Assembly: GCA_021373175.1 (NCBI GenBank)
Contig: JAJFTE010000019.1
Location: forward strand, 1-37,778
Source: Actinomycetes bacterium
GTDB lineage: Bacteria; Actinomycetota; Coriobacteriia; Anaerosomatales; Anaerosomataceae
Length of the DNA stretch: 37,778 bases
Direction: 5' to 3'
Each line of letters starts with the position of its first letter. The stretch's first letter is position 1. A model generated the notes under the pieces. The model did not search any database. It was given only the letters and a program-made list of their open reading frames with translations, and had not been told where the DNA came from. Shown piece by piece: positions 22,808 through 31,770 of this stretch. Made by a program: the position numbers and the translations under genes.

Positions 22808-23074
22808 GGACGCCTCTCTTGTTCTGCGCACGGGTTGCCTGCCCACATTGCCAGGGTAGCGTATAGACCGTCCAGTCGGAACCCGCAGCCTCCGGCAATC
22901 CTCAGGGCTCCACATGCCGTCGCACACCGACCGTTCATCGAATCGAACACAGCGTCGCTTGTGCGCGCCCGTAGGGTTTGCTAGGTTGTACTCCCGCTCA
23001 TTGAGCGGCACACACGACCGGACGTCCACGGTTGACAGCCACAGGGTGGCGAGAGCCCACTGGATTGCCCAGAA
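22808..23074. other. Intergenic region with no gene seen
   Basis: Together with the terminator at 23075-23110 this is a gap of about 320 bp upstream of the mnmA operon. It contains a small palindrome CCGCTCA-T-TGAGCGG (22994-23008). A TTGACA at 23032 has no -10 at the right distance. The mnmA-operon promoter should be here but I cannot place it with confidence. Confidence 0.5.
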
Positions 23075-23110
23075 GAAAGGCCCGAAACGCTTGCGCGCTG
23101 CGGGCCTTTC
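23075..23110 (-). terminator. Terminator of the riboflavin operon
   Basis: GAAAGGCCCG (23075-23084) and CGGGCCTTTC (23101-23110) form a perfect 10 bp stem with a 16-base loop. On the minus strand it ends in CTTTCTTC, 18 bp after the ribH stop. On the plus strand it is followed by a looser GTTTT, so it may be bidirectional. Confidence 0.75.
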
Positions 23111-23128
23111 GGCTTGTTTTCAGCTCCC

Positions 23129-23593
23129 TTACGACACGTCTCGCAGCAGGTTCGCCATCTCGATTCCCGCCAGCGCTGCGTCCCAGCCTTTGTTCCCGGA
23201 TTTCGTGCCGGCACGCTCTACGGCCTGCTCGATGCTGTCAGCGGTGATCACACCGAACATGACGGGCACGCCTGTGGAAAGCGATACCGAGGCGACGCCT
23301 TTGGAGACTTCCGCCGAGATGTATTCGAAGTGCGGTGTCGCACCACGGATGACCACGCCAAGCGCGAGCACGACGTCGTACTTCGCGGATGCGGCGAGCT
23401 TCTTTGCAACAAGCGGGATCTCGAATGCGCCGGGGACCCACGCGACGTCAACGTCGTCCAGGGCCACGCCGTGGCGCGCCAGGGCGTCGTTCGCCCCCGA
23501 AAGCAGGCGTGAGGACAGCAGCTCGTTGAAGCGGCTGATGACGATGCCAACCTTCAATCCAACACCAATCAGATTCCCTTCATACACGCTCAT
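23129..23593 (-). CDS. ribH: 6,7-dimethyl-8-ribityllumazine synthase RibH
   Basis: 154 residues; condenses the aminopyrimidine with 3,4-dihydroxy-2-butanone 4-phosphate to lumazine, usually as an icosahedral shell. Family motifs: [48 protein letters not shown] (catalytic H88) and [15 protein letters not shown] with [10 protein letters not shown]. It is the last gene of the rib operon, 18 bp after ribBA, and is followed by a terminator. Confidence 0.97.
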   Translation of the reverse strand: MSVYEGNLIGVGLKVGIVISRFNELLSSRLLSGANDALARHGVALDDVDVAWVPGAFEIPLVAKKLAASAKYDVVLALGVVIRGATPHFEYISAEVSKGVASVSLSTGVPVMFGVITADSIEQAVERAGTKSGNKGWDAALAGIEMANLLRDVS

Positions 23594-23611
23594 GTGCGCT
23601 CCTCCCTGTCT

Positions 23612-24826
23612 CTACTCCGGCAGGTCCAGCCGATGGAACATCTTCTCCTTCTTGGTGCGCAAGTACCCGATGTTCTCCTTCCCGCAACCCACCTGAAGCG
23701 GCACCTGTTCGGTTACCGTGAGACCGTAGCCTTCCAGGCCGACGATCTTGGTGGGGTTGTTCGTCAGCAATCGCATGCTCGTAAGCCCGAGGTCCGAGAG
23801 GATCTGCGCCCCGATGCCGTAGTCGCGCAGATCGGCAGGGAACCCGAGCGCCTCGTTCGCCTCGACGGTGTCGGCGCCGTGCTCCTGCAACTCGTAGGCC
23901 TTGAGCTTGTTCGCGAGTCCGATCCCGCGACCTTCATGGCCCACAATGTAGAGCACCACACCGCGTCCCTCGGCCTGCACCAGGCGCATGGCTTCTTCGA
24001 GCTGATCGCCGCAGTCACAGCGAAGCGAGTGGAAGACGTCGCCCGTGAGGCACTCCGAGTGGACGCGTACGAGCACGTCGGAGGCTCCGTCAACGTCACC
24101 GGCGACGAGCGCCACGTGTGTGGCGTCGTCCACAAGTGAGCGATAGCCATAGGCCATGAACTCGCCCTGGCGAGTCGGCAACCGGACGCTCGCCACGCGC
24201 TCCACGAGACGTTCGGTCCGGCGGCGGTAGCGGATGAGGTCCTCCACGGTGACGATGCGCAGCCCATGCTCGGCGGCAACCACTTCAAGTTGCGGGCGGC
24301 GCGCCATGGTGCCGTCTTCGTTCATGATCTCGCAGATAACACCGGCCGGCGCGAGCCCTGCCAGCCTGGCAAGATCGACCGCGGCCTCGGTGTGCCCGGC
24401 CCGCTCAAGCACACCACCCGGCTTGGCCCGGAGCGGGAAGACATGGCCGGGCATAGCGATATCGTCGGACGTGGCCGCCGGATCGATCGCGGTCGTGATC
24501 GTGACCGCGCGATCGGCTGCCGAGATGCCGGTGGTGATCTTGTTCTTCGCGCCGATCGACACGTGGAACGCAGTGCCCTGCGTGGAGGTGTTGTATTCCG
24601 TCATCGGCGGGATGCGAAGGGCGTCGAGCCGCTCCCCCGTCATGGGCAGGCAGATGAGGCCGCGGCCGTGCCGTGCCATGAAGTTGACCGCCTCGGGCGT
24701 CACCTTCTCGGCAGCCATGACGAAGTCTCCCTCATTCTCGCGGCCTTCGTCATCGACGACGATGAGCATGCCTCCGTTGCGGATGACGTCGATGCCGGCT
24801 TCGATAGACTCAAACGGCGTGGTCAT
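23612..24826 (-). CDS. ribBA: Bifunctional DHBP synthase / GTP cyclohydrolase II RibBA
   Basis: 404 residues with both entry activities of riboflavin synthesis. The RibB half (1-200) makes 3,4-dihydroxy-2-butanone 4-phosphate from ribulose 5-phosphate: DDEGRENEGD, GTAFHVSIGA, and ERAGHTEAAVDLARLAG with H145. The RibA half (about 205-404) opens GTP: zinc cysteines C259, C270 and C272 (SECLTGDVFHSLRCDCGDQL), GRGIGLANKL, LGFPADLRDYGIGAQIL and LLTNNPTKI. Both active sites look intact. ATG 24826 overlaps the ribE stop by 4 bp (ATGA). Confidence 0.97.
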   Translation of the reverse strand: MTTPFESIEAGIDVIRNGGMLIVVDDEGRENEGDFVMAAEKVTPEAVNFMARHGRGLICLPMTGERLDALRIPPMTEYNTSTQGTAFHVSIGAKNKITTGISAADRAVTITTAIDPAATSDDIAMPGHVFPLRAKPGGVLERAGHTEAAVDLARLAGLAPAGVICEIMNEDGTMARRPQLEVVAAEHGLRIVTVEDLIRYRRRTERLVERVASVRLPTRQGEFMAYGYRSLVDDATHVALVAGDVDGASDVLVRVHSECLTGDVFHSLRCDCGDQLEEAMRLVQAEGRGVVLYIVGHEGRGIGLANKLKAYELQEHGADTVEANEALGFPADLRDYGIGAQILSDLGLTSMRLLTNNPTKIVGLEGYGLTVTEQVPLQVGCGKENIGYLRTKKEKMFHRLDLPE

Positions 24827-25497
24827 CGGTCGCGTCCTTCCGTGAACTCGCGGAGCATGTCCCCCAGGCCACGCCTGCCCGCGGCGGGCGCATCGTCTTC
24901 AACGCCGGAGTACAGCGCGACGAATCGCTTCACATACTTGCCGAGCATGTCAGCCTCGAGATTCACAGCAGCCCCGATCGGCTTGTCCTTGAGCGTCGTT
25001 ATCGCTTCGGTCTGCGGGATCACCGCGACAGTGAACCCGCCCCCGCCCACACGGGCGACCGTGAGGGAGATCCCGTCCACGGCGATCGAGCCCTTCTCGA
25101 CGACGTAGGTCATCACCTCGGGGGGAGCCTGGATCTGATAGACCGTGAACCGGCCGTTCGGCTGCTTGATCTGGATCGTGCCGACTCCGTCGATGTGCCC
25201 GGAGACGAGATGGCCGCCCAGTCTGTCCGAGAGGCGCAATGCCCGCTCCAGGTTCACCTTCGAGCCCTGTCGCAGAGAGCCGACCGTCGTGCGTTCAAGG
25301 GTCTCACCGCTCACGTCGGTGAGAAACGCGCCGCGGATGAACTTCACCACGGTGAGACACACGCCATCCACGGCGATCGAGTCGCCGATAGCCATGTCAC
25401 GGCCGAACTCCGGAGCATAGACCTCCAGGCGCATGCCGCCTGAAACTCGTTCGGCGCGCGTGATGATGCCCTCACATTCGATGATACCGGTGAACAT
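24823..25497 (-). CDS. ribE: Riboflavin synthase RibE (alpha chain)
   Basis: 224 residues; dismutates two lumazines to riboflavin. Two tandem barrel repeats are visible: MFTGIIECEGIITRAERVSG with LTVV...FLTDVSGETL, and SGHIDGVGTIQIKQ with SIAVDGISLTVARVGG. The end NLEADMLGKYVKRF is typical. The start is ATG 25497, sharing one base with the ribD stop (TGATG) and preceded by GGAAGGAG at 6 nt. Between ribD and ribBA in one operon. Confidence 0.96.
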   Translation of the reverse strand: MFTGIIECEGIITRAERVSGGMRLEVYAPEFGRDMAIGDSIAVDGVCLTVVKFIRGAFLTDVSGETLERTTVGSLRQGSKVNLERALRLSDRLGGHLVSGHIDGVGTIQIKQPNGRFTVYQIQAPPEVMTYVVEKGSIAVDGISLTVARVGGGGFTVAVIPQTEAITTLKDKPIGAAVNLEADMLGKYVKRFVALYSGVEDDAPAAGRRGLGDMLREFTEGRDR

Positions 25498-26651
25498 CAA
25501 ACACTCCTTCCCGACTCAAGCGTGCCCCCCGCTTGCGCGCGCGGGCGCCACACTGTTATGGCATCATCGCTGCGGACGGCGGCCTCAACCGCCCGCATGA
25601 GCGGCACAAGGTCCCCGTCTGGTGCGTCTGATCCTCCCATGAAAAGCGGAGGCGCCGCATTCCCGCCCATACCGCCGGCGTGGATCACCACAAGCTCGTC
25701 GATCAGCCGAGACGACCACAGCGCACTTGCCAGGGTAGGTCCCGCCTCTATGAGGATATCGTCCACGTCGCGTTCCGCAAGCGCCCGCAGCGCTCCCCCG
25801 ATCCCGTCGGCATAACGATAGGTGAGCACCTCGGCACCCGCGTGCTCCACGGCACCGAGCGCTCTGCGATCGGCTCCGTCGCTCGTGACCACAAGGGTCG
25901 GCGTGCCGCCAGCCGAGAAGACGCGCGCCGAAGGGGACGGGACCGACGTGCGGCTCAGCACGACGCGCAGCGGTTGCCGGATCGCGGTGCGGTTCTCGGC
26001 ATCGCGTACAGTGAGAAGCGGGTCGTCGATCCTGAGCGTCGCGGCGCCCACTCCCACAGCGGTGGCGGCCGTGCGCAGGCCCATCGTCACCGACAAACCT
26101 CCGGCGCCGGTGATGCGAGCGCGCCGGCTGGCGTGCAAGGCGGGCCGTCCGTCGAGTGTGACCGCGAGTTTCACTCGAACCCACGGACGTCCGGTCGCAA
26201 GCCGGTGGAGCCACGCCTCGTTGAGTCTGACGAAGGGTGCTTCGTACGCCGCGAACGCCACGCTGATGCCCGCCGCCTCAAGCGCCTTCGCACCGCCGCC
26301 CGACACGCTCATGTTGGGGTCGCGCATGCCGATGACCACCGCAGCCACACCGGACTTGATGAGCGCCGTCGAGCATGGTGGCGTGCGACCGTAGTGCGTG
26401 CATGGCTCGAGCGTCACGTAGACCGTCGCGCCACGTGCCTGCTCGCCTGCGGCGGCGAGCGCGCTTGCCTCGGCATGCGGCGCTCCAGCGCGCTCGTGAT
26501 AGCCCTCGCCGACGACAACGCCATCCCGTACGATGACGCACCCGACCATGGGATTGGGACTCACCGACCCGCGTGCGCGTGCGGCAAGCGCATAGGCGCG
26601 CCGCAGGAACGGGTCGGAAATCGCCGACGCATCGTCGGAGAACAGGCTCAC
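25497..26651 (-). CDS. ribD: Bifunctional pyrimidine deaminase/reductase RibD
   Basis: 384 residues. The N-terminal deaminase has the zinc site H59-A-E61 (APHAEASAL) and C84...C93 (LEPCTHYGRTPPC). The C-terminal reductase carries RPWVRVKLAVTLDG and a VDDILIEAGPTLASALW substrate/NADPH segment. Together they perform two consecutive steps after RibA. It is the first gene of the operon. GTG 26651 lies 7 nt after GAAGGAAGG, which is at the 3' edge of the FMN riboswitch. Confidence 0.96.
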   Translation of the reverse strand: MSLFSDDASAISDPFLRRAYALAARARGSVSPNPMVGCVIVRDGVVVGEGYHERAGAPHAEASALAAAGEQARGATVYVTLEPCTHYGRTPPCSTALIKSGVAAVVIGMRDPNMSVSGGGAKALEAAGISVAFAAYEAPFVRLNEAWLHRLATGRPWVRVKLAVTLDGRPALHASRRARITGAGGLSVTMGLRTAATAVGVGAATLRIDDPLLTVRDAENRTAIRQPLRVVLSRTSVPSPSARVFSAGGTPTLVVTSDGADRRALGAVEHAGAEVLTYRYADGIGGALRALAERDVDDILIEAGPTLASALWSSRLIDELVVIHAGGMGGNAAPPLFMGGSDAPDGDLVPLMRAVEAAVRSDDAITVWRPRAQAGGTLESGRSV

Positions 26652-26660
26652 GCCCAGACC

Positions 26661-26773
26661 TTCCTTCTCTCATCCGGACTGTACCGTCGGCTCCGGGAAT
26701 GCTCCGGATCTGTCCTTTGGGGACTCGCGGGCTGTCACCGCCGGTGGGGAATCTCACCCCGCCCTGAAGAAAG
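26661..26773 (-). promoter_or_regulatory. FMN riboswitch (RFN element) upstream of ribD
   Basis: Minus-strand conserved blocks appear in order: CTTCAGGGCGGGGTGAGATT, CCCCACCGGCGGTGACAGCC, CGCGAG, GATCCGG, GAGCCGACGGTACAGTCCGG and ATGAGAGAAGG. This is the complete RFN pattern. P1 is formed by TTTCTTC and GAGAAGGA; the latter runs into the ribD ribosome site GAAGGAAGG. With no terminator between aptamer and start codon, translational control is inferred: FMN-bound P1 would hide the ribosome site. It begins about 13 bp after the rpe stop. Confidence 0.95.
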
Positions 26774-26785
26774 TGCTCCGCTATG

Positions 26786-27460
26786 TTACACCAACGTGGC
26801 GCTCGCCGCAGTCCGGAGCGCTTGCACTGCGGCAGCCGGGTCTTCACCGCAGAAGACGGCGCTTCCCGCGATCAGCATGTCGGCGCCGGCATCGACCACC
26901 TGCGACGCTGTGTGCTCGTCGATGCCGCCATCGACCGCGATGCGCGGCTGCACGCCTTTGGCACGGGCCATCGCGGTGATATCCCTGATCCTGCCAAGCG
27001 TGGAGGCGATGAACGCCTGTCCGCCAAAGCCCGGGTCCACGCTCATCACCAGCACGACGTCCACATCGCCGATGATCCCTTGGATCGCCGAGACCGCCGT
27101 GCCCGGATTGAGAGCAACACCGGCCTTGGCGCCGGCTTCGTGGATCGTCTGGACGATGCGATGCAGATGGTGACACGCTTCCACATGCACCACGACCATA
27201 TCCGCGCCCGCGGCAAGATACCAGCCGACCGTCGCCTCGGCGTTATCAATCATCAGATGGACGTCGAGCGGTACCGTGGCGACGCGCTTGAGCGCCTTCA
27301 CCACGGGCGGGCCGATGGTGAGGTTGGGAACGAAATGACCGTCCATCACGTCGACGTGGATGAGGTCGGCCCCGCCGGCCTCCACGAGCGCGACCGCTTC
27401 CCCAAGACGCGTGAAGTTAGCCGAGAGGACGGACGGAGCGATAAGCAACGGCCGATGCAT
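26786..27460 (-). CDS. rpe: Ribulose-phosphate 3-epimerase Rpe
   Basis: 224-residue TIM barrel interconverting ribulose 5-phosphate and xylulose 5-phosphate in the pentose phosphate pathway. Seen: IAPSVLSANFTRLGEAV, metal/acid residues in HVDVMDGHFVPNLTIGP, DVHLMI, MSVDPGFGGQAF and AVDGGIDEHT. ATG 27460 shares one base with the gpsA stop (TGATG). The stop lies just ahead of the rib operon riboswitch; its product pool includes the RibB substrate ribulose 5-phosphate. Confidence 0.97.
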   Translation of the reverse strand: MHRPLLIAPSVLSANFTRLGEAVALVEAGGADLIHVDVMDGHFVPNLTIGPPVVKALKRVATVPLDVHLMIDNAEATVGWYLAAGADMVVVHVEACHHLHRIVQTIHEAGAKAGVALNPGTAVSAIQGIIGDVDVVLVMSVDPGFGGQAFIASTLGRIRDITAMARAKGVQPRIAVDGGIDEHTASQVVDAGADMLIAGSAVFCGEDPAAAVQALRTAASATLV

Positions 27461-28485
27461 CAGCCCTCCTCGTCAACGATGAGGCCCATGCCGTGCAGTT
27501 CGTCTTTCGCACTGCGTCCCATGAGCAGCTCCCCCGCAGTCATCGGCGACGCGCCTTCGTAGAGAATGGCCCGCACCTGATGTGTTATGGGCAGTTCCAT
27601 GTTCTCGCGATGCGCGAGCTCGTCAACAGACACGCAGGAGGTCGCTCCTTCGGCTACCATGTGCGTTTCGGCCGCATACGATTCAACGGTTCCACCGCGC
27701 GCGAGGTGCTCGCCGAGCCCTCGATTGCGGCTGTGCCGGCTCGTGCAGGTCGCGATCAGGTCGCCGACTCCCGCGAGACCCATGAACGTGAGCGGGTTCG
27801 CGCCGCGACGCGTGCCCAGCCTGGCCATCTCGGCCAGGCCGCGCGTCATGAGCGTGGCTTTGGTGTTGTCGCCGTAGCCGAGCCCGTCAGCCATCCCGGC
27901 GGCCACAGCGATCACGTTCTTGCAGGCGGCGCAGAGTTCCACACCGATGACATCGGGGTTCGTGTAGACGCGAAACGTCGGCGTCATGAACAGATCCTGG
28001 AACATGCGGCCGATGCCTTCATCGTATGCGGCGATAACGGTCGCCGAGGGCACCTGCTTGCTCACTTCCTCGGCATGGTTGGGACCTGAGAGCGCCGCGA
28101 GACGAGACCTGCCGCCCAGAACATCTTCGAGCACCTCGGTCATGCGCATATCGGTGCCGCGCTCCACGCCTTTCGACAGGCTCACGATTGGTGTGACTGC
28201 GCTCAGGTACGGGCCCATAGACTCAGCCGTGGCGCGAACGCCGTGACTCGGCGTGACCAGCACGACCGCCTCGGCACCGCCGAGCGCGGCTTCGATGTCG
28301 GCGGTCGCGACCACGCTCTGGGGAAGCAGGACATCGCTCAGATAGCGTGGATTGTGATGTGCTTCGTTGATGCGCTGGGCCATGACCGGGTCACGCGCCC
28401 ACAGCTTGACTTCGACGCCCTTCCTGCCGAGAAGTGCCGAGACCGCTGTTCCCCACGATCCCGCTCCGATCACCGCAACCCGCAT
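27460..28485 (-). CDS. gpsA: Glycerol-3-phosphate dehydrogenase GpsA
   Basis: 341 residues; reduces dihydroxyacetone phosphate to sn-glycerol 3-phosphate for phospholipids. The NAD(P) site is IGAGSWGTA (6-14). The catalytic lysine lies in CAACKNVIAVAAGMADGLG, with NTKATLMTRGLAEMARLG and GLAGVGDL following. ATG 28485 is chosen because GGAAGG is 9 nt upstream, whereas ATG 28494 abuts that site. It follows plsY, whose product uses its glycerol phosphate, by 19 bp. Confidence 0.96.
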   Translation of the reverse strand: MRVAVIGAGSWGTAVSALLGRKGVEVKLWARDPVMAQRINEAHHNPRYLSDVLLPQSVVATADIEAALGGAEAVVLVTPSHGVRATAESMGPYLSAVTPIVSLSKGVERGTDMRMTEVLEDVLGGRSRLAALSGPNHAEEVSKQVPSATVIAAYDEGIGRMFQDLFMTPTFRVYTNPDVIGVELCAACKNVIAVAAGMADGLGYGDNTKATLMTRGLAEMARLGTRRGANPLTFMGLAGVGDLIATCTSRHSRNRGLGEHLARGGTVESYAAETHMVAEGATSCVSVDELAHRENMELPITHQVRAILYEGASPMTAGELLMGRSAKDELHGMGLIVDEEG

Positions 28486-28504
28486 CACACGCATCCTTCC
28501 GACA

Positions 28505-29131
28505 TCAGACGGCCGTCCCTATCTTATGCTCTTCGCCGCGGAAGATGCGCCTCAGATTCGAGCGATGGAGGGCGACGATGATCGCTCCGACGAGCACGCC
28601 GAAAATCATGATCGGCGTGCGGTCGCCGTACAAAACGACGCAGAGCACGGGCAACTCGAGCGCGATCATGATCGAACCGAGCGACACCATTCGCGTGAGA
28701 AGCACGATCACCAGGAACATCGAAAACAGGACGAAAAACGCGACAGGCGCAAGCACCACGATCGCTCCGGCGGCGGTTGCGACGCCTTTGCCCCCTTTGA
28801 AACCGATGAACGGTGAGAACGCGTGTCCCGCGATAGCCGCGATCGCGGCCGCAATCATGAGCCAGTCCCGGCCATCAACGGGCCACTGGGCCGGACTAAG
28901 CCACCGCGCGAGGGACACGGCAGCGGCACCTTTGAGGATGTCGAGCGCGAAGGTAGCCAGGCCGGCGGGCGGACCGAACGTCCGCAGCACGTTCGTGGTG
29001 CCGGGATTGCCGGAGCCGAAGGAACGAATGTCGCTATGGAAGAACAGCCGGCTCACGATGACTGCGAATGGAATGCTTCCCAGACAAAACGCGCCGACGA
29101 GCGTCAACGCGACGGGCAGGACCACGCCCAC
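28505..29131 (-). CDS. plsY: Acyl-phosphate:glycerol-3-phosphate acyltransferase PlsY
   Basis: 208-residue inner-membrane enzyme that makes lysophosphatidic acid from acyl-phosphate. The three PlsY loop motifs are present: LGSIPFA, GSGNPGTTNVLR and HAFSPFIGFKGGKGVATAAG. About five to seven hydrophobic helices are seen. GTG 29131 follows AGAAGG by 8 nt and begins 3 bp after the der stop. plsX, which would supply acyl-phosphate, is not in the window. Confidence 0.95.
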   Translation of the reverse strand: MGVVLPVALTLVGAFCLGSIPFAVIVSRLFFHSDIRSFGSGNPGTTNVLRTFGPPAGLATFALDILKGAAAVSLARWLSPAQWPVDGRDWLMIAAAIAAIAGHAFSPFIGFKGGKGVATAAGAIVVLAPVAFFVLFSMFLVIVLLTRMVSLGSIMIALELPVLCVVLYGDRTPIMIFGVLVGAIIVALHRSNLRRIFRGEEHKIGTAV

Positions 29132-29134
29132 TTC

Positions 29135-30442
29135 TTAGACCTTCTTCCTGAAACGGAGCCGAACCGGCGTGCCGGTGAGATCGAAGTTCTCGCGAAGCCT
29201 GTTCTCCAGATACCGCTCGAAGCTGTCGTCGACAAGCTGTGGGTGGTTCGCGAAGAACGTGAACACCGGCGGCTTGACGCCCGTCTGCGTGACGTAGTTG
29301 AGGCGCAACGCCTTTCCCTGGTGCGAGATCGTGTGGCCGGTGGCCCTGATGCCGGTGAGGAACTTGTTCAACGCGCTCGTCGTGATGGTCTGGGTGAAGG
29401 AATCGTACGCCTGCTTGACCGCTGGCAGCACCTTCCCCATCGCGGTGCCGGTGAGCGCGCTCACGCGAAGCACGGGAGCGAACCCGATAAAGCCGAGCTT
29501 TTCGGGAACCGTGGCCGAGATCTCGAGCTTGCCTTCGGGCCCCGGTACGATGTCCCACTTGTTAAGGACGACCACGATCGCGCATCCACGCTCAGCGGCG
29601 AACCGTGCGACACGTTGGTCCTGGTCCGTCACACCAAGCGGTGAGTCGACCACCAGTATCGCCACATCCGCGCGGTCGATCGCACGCATCGCCCGGACGA
29701 AGCTGTAGTACTCGACCTCCTCATCGATCTGCGACTTACGACGCAAGCCGGCGGTATCGACCAGGCGGTACGCGACGCCGTCCTGCTCAAGAAGCGTATC
29801 CAGGGTGTCGCGCGTCGTGCCGGACACGTCCGAGACGATGGCGCGTTCGAAGCCCAAAAGACGGTTGAAGATGGACGACTTGCCCGCATTCGGGCGGCCG
29901 ATGATGGCGACGTTGATGGCATCGACCTCTGCTTCAGGTTGAGACTCCGGCAGAATGGCCACGATCGCGTCCAACAGATCGCCTGTGCCGTGCCCGTGCA
30001 GCGCCGAGACGGCCCACGGCTCCCCGAGGCCGAGCGCCCAGAACTGATGGATCATGTCGATGGTACCGGGGTTGTCGGCCTTGTTCACCACGAGGAAGAC
30101 CGGGCGTCCCGATCGCTTGAGAAGTCTGGCGACGTCGTCGTCGCCCGGTGCGATGCCAGCCTTCCCATCAACCAGGAAAACGACCCCATCGGCCTGCTCG
30201 GCGGCTGTGACAGCCTGCGCGCGGATCGAGGGACCGAAGGCGTCATCGGCGGCGAACTCGATGCCACCGGTGTCGACGAGCATGAACTCGACACCGTTCC
30301 AGTCGGCCTTGTGGTAGCTGCGATCGCGCGTGACCCCACTTGAAGCGTGTACGATCGCATCCTGGCCTTGCACGATACGGTTGACGAACGTGGACTTGCC
30401 GACATTCGGTCGGCCGACCACGGCGATGAGCGGTAAGCTCAC
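29135..30442 (-). CDS. der: Ribosome biogenesis GTPase Der (EngA)
   Basis: 435 residues with two tandem GTPase domains and a C-terminal KH-like domain, acting in 50S subunit assembly. First G domain: GRPNVGKS (10-17), DTGG, NKAD. Second, from about residue 175: GRPNAGKSS, DTAG and NKWD. The end (RLRENFDLTGTPVRLRFRKK) is the usual basic KH tail. GTG 30442 is 6 nt after AAGGAGG, and that ribosome site overlaps the stop of the DUF512 gene upstream. Confidence 0.97.
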   Translation of the reverse strand: MSLPLIAVVGRPNVGKSTFVNRIVQGQDAIVHASSGVTRDRSYHKADWNGVEFMLVDTGGIEFAADDAFGPSIRAQAVTAAEQADGVVFLVDGKAGIAPGDDDVARLLKRSGRPVFLVVNKADNPGTIDMIHQFWALGLGEPWAVSALHGHGTGDLLDAIVAILPESQPEAEVDAINVAIIGRPNAGKSSIFNRLLGFERAIVSDVSGTTRDTLDTLLEQDGVAYRLVDTAGLRRKSQIDEEVEYYSFVRAMRAIDRADVAILVVDSPLGVTDQDQRVARFAAERGCAIVVVLNKWDIVPGPEGKLEISATVPEKLGFIGFAPVLRVSALTGTAMGKVLPAVKQAYDSFTQTITTSALNKFLTGIRATGHTISHQGKALRLNYVTQTGVKPPVFTFFANHPQLVDDSFERYLENRLRENFDLTGTPVRLRFRKKV

Positions 30443-30453
30443 GAAAGCCCTCC

Positions 30454-31770
30454 TTACCCGGACGCGCGAAGCGCGCCCACAAGTGCTTGCGCGCTGGAGC
30501 CGATGACGTGCACACGGGCTCCCGCACGTCTGGCGAGTTCCCCTGCGGGGACGTCGTCGAGCAACAGACCGTCGGAGTTTACCACGATGTCCGGCACCAG
30601 GTACCGCGCGCCGGACCCGTCGTTGCGGATCGCTGCGACAAGATCGCTCGCTGTGAGCAACCCGGTCACGGACACATTGCCGCCGAAGAAGCGGTTCTCG
30701 ACGCTCAGGACGCGGACGCGTTCCGAGACGCCGGCATCCTCAAGCAGTCCCACGAGAACCGGCGCGAACAGCGTCCCTGTGAGTACCGTCGTCTCGGGCA
30801 CGCAAGCGCCAGGCGCAAGCGCGGTGCTGTGGAACTCGTCGATGAACGTGCGCACCAGCCCGATGCCGTTCTCGTACTGCGGGAACTCATCGTACGCCTC
30901 ACTGGAGGGCAGCTCCTGCCCGGCGGCAAGGTAGAACTCATCAGCCGCATAGACCCAACCAGCCCCGCGCTCCGCACGCATCCGCTCTTGCCACGGCGAT
31001 ACCCGCTCAAGGACCGTGCGTGACTCCTCGGGCGTGAACGAACGCTCGTAACGGCGTTGGTGAGCGGTGTAGCCGAGCGGGACCACGCCAACCGACAGGA
31101 TCCCCTCGCGCGGCGCAAGCCACTCCAGGGTGCCCTCGAGAACGTCGCGGTCGTTGACGCCGGGCACAAGCACGATCTGCACGTGCAGCTGGATGCCAGC
31201 CGCGAGCAGCTCGTCGATACGCTGGAGAGTGCTGTCGCCGGCTGTCGGGCGGACCAGCCGCGCCCGCACGTCCTTGTCGACCGCATGGAGCGAGACATAC
31301 AGCGGCGACAAGTGTTGGCGCACGATACGTTCGACGTCCGCGTCGTCAAGGTTGGTGAGCGTGATGAAGTTGCCGTACAGAAACGACAGACGGAAGTCAT
31401 CGTCTCGAACGTAGAGCGCGGGGCGCAAGCCGGCGGGAAGCTGTGAGATGAAGCAGAAGGCGCAGGAATTCACGCACTGTCTCACGCCATCGAACACCAC
31501 GCCTTCGAACTCGACCCCAAGCCCCTGTCCCGGGACGCGTTCGACCTCCGCTTCCAAGCGTTGGTCGCGACGTTCCGCGGTTATCGTGAACCGGTCGTCG
31601 GCGGTGAGCCACTGCCAATCGAGGATGTCGTGGAGCGGCTCGCGGTCGATCTCCACGACGACATCTCCTACCTCGAAACCGGATGCCGCAACGACACTGC
31701 CGGGTGCGAGCGCCGCGATCCGGCCGGCGAAGGGGTGAGCGTCGCCATACCGCAGTCGGCCCTGCGTCAC
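30454..31770 (-). CDS. DUF512-family protein with PDZ-like and radical-SAM-type iron-sulfur motif
   Basis: 438 residues. An N-terminal PDZ-like module (about 15-75, GSVVAASGFEVGDVVVEIDR) is followed by CX3CX2C (C99, C103, C106 in CVNSCAFCF), the radical SAM signature, and a barrel-like region. The C-terminal DUF512 part includes VLTGTLFAPVLVGLL and VLSVENRFFGGNVSVTGLL. The family is often found beside der, as here, but its reaction is not known to me. GTG 31770 overlaps the ispH stop as GTGA. Interest lies in its conserved link to ribosome-assembly genes. Confidence 0.88.
   Translation of the reverse strand: MTQGRLRYGDAHPFAGRIAALAPGSVVAASGFEVGDVVVEIDREPLHDILDWQWLTADDRFTITAERRDQRLEAEVERVPGQGLGVEFEGVVFDGVRQCVNSCAFCFISQLPAGLRPALYVRDDDFRLSFLYGNFITLTNLDDADVERIVRQHLSPLYVSLHAVDKDVRARLVRPTAGDSTLQRIDELLAAGIQLHVQIVLVPGVNDRDVLEGTLEWLAPREGILSVGVVPLGYTAHQRRYERSFTPEESRTVLERVSPWQERMRAERGAGWVYAADEFYLAAGQELPSSEAYDEFPQYENGIGLVRTFIDEFHSTALAPGACVPETTVLTGTLFAPVLVGLLEDAGVSERVRVLSVENRFFGGNVSVTGLLTASDLVAAIRNDGSGARYLVPDIVVNSDGLLLDDVPAGELARRAGARVHVIGSSAQALVGALRASG

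Noticed and set aside
23032-23060. TTGACA as a promoter between the mnmA and rib operons
   Set aside because: No -10 box 16-18 bp downstream and no plus-strand gene to serve.
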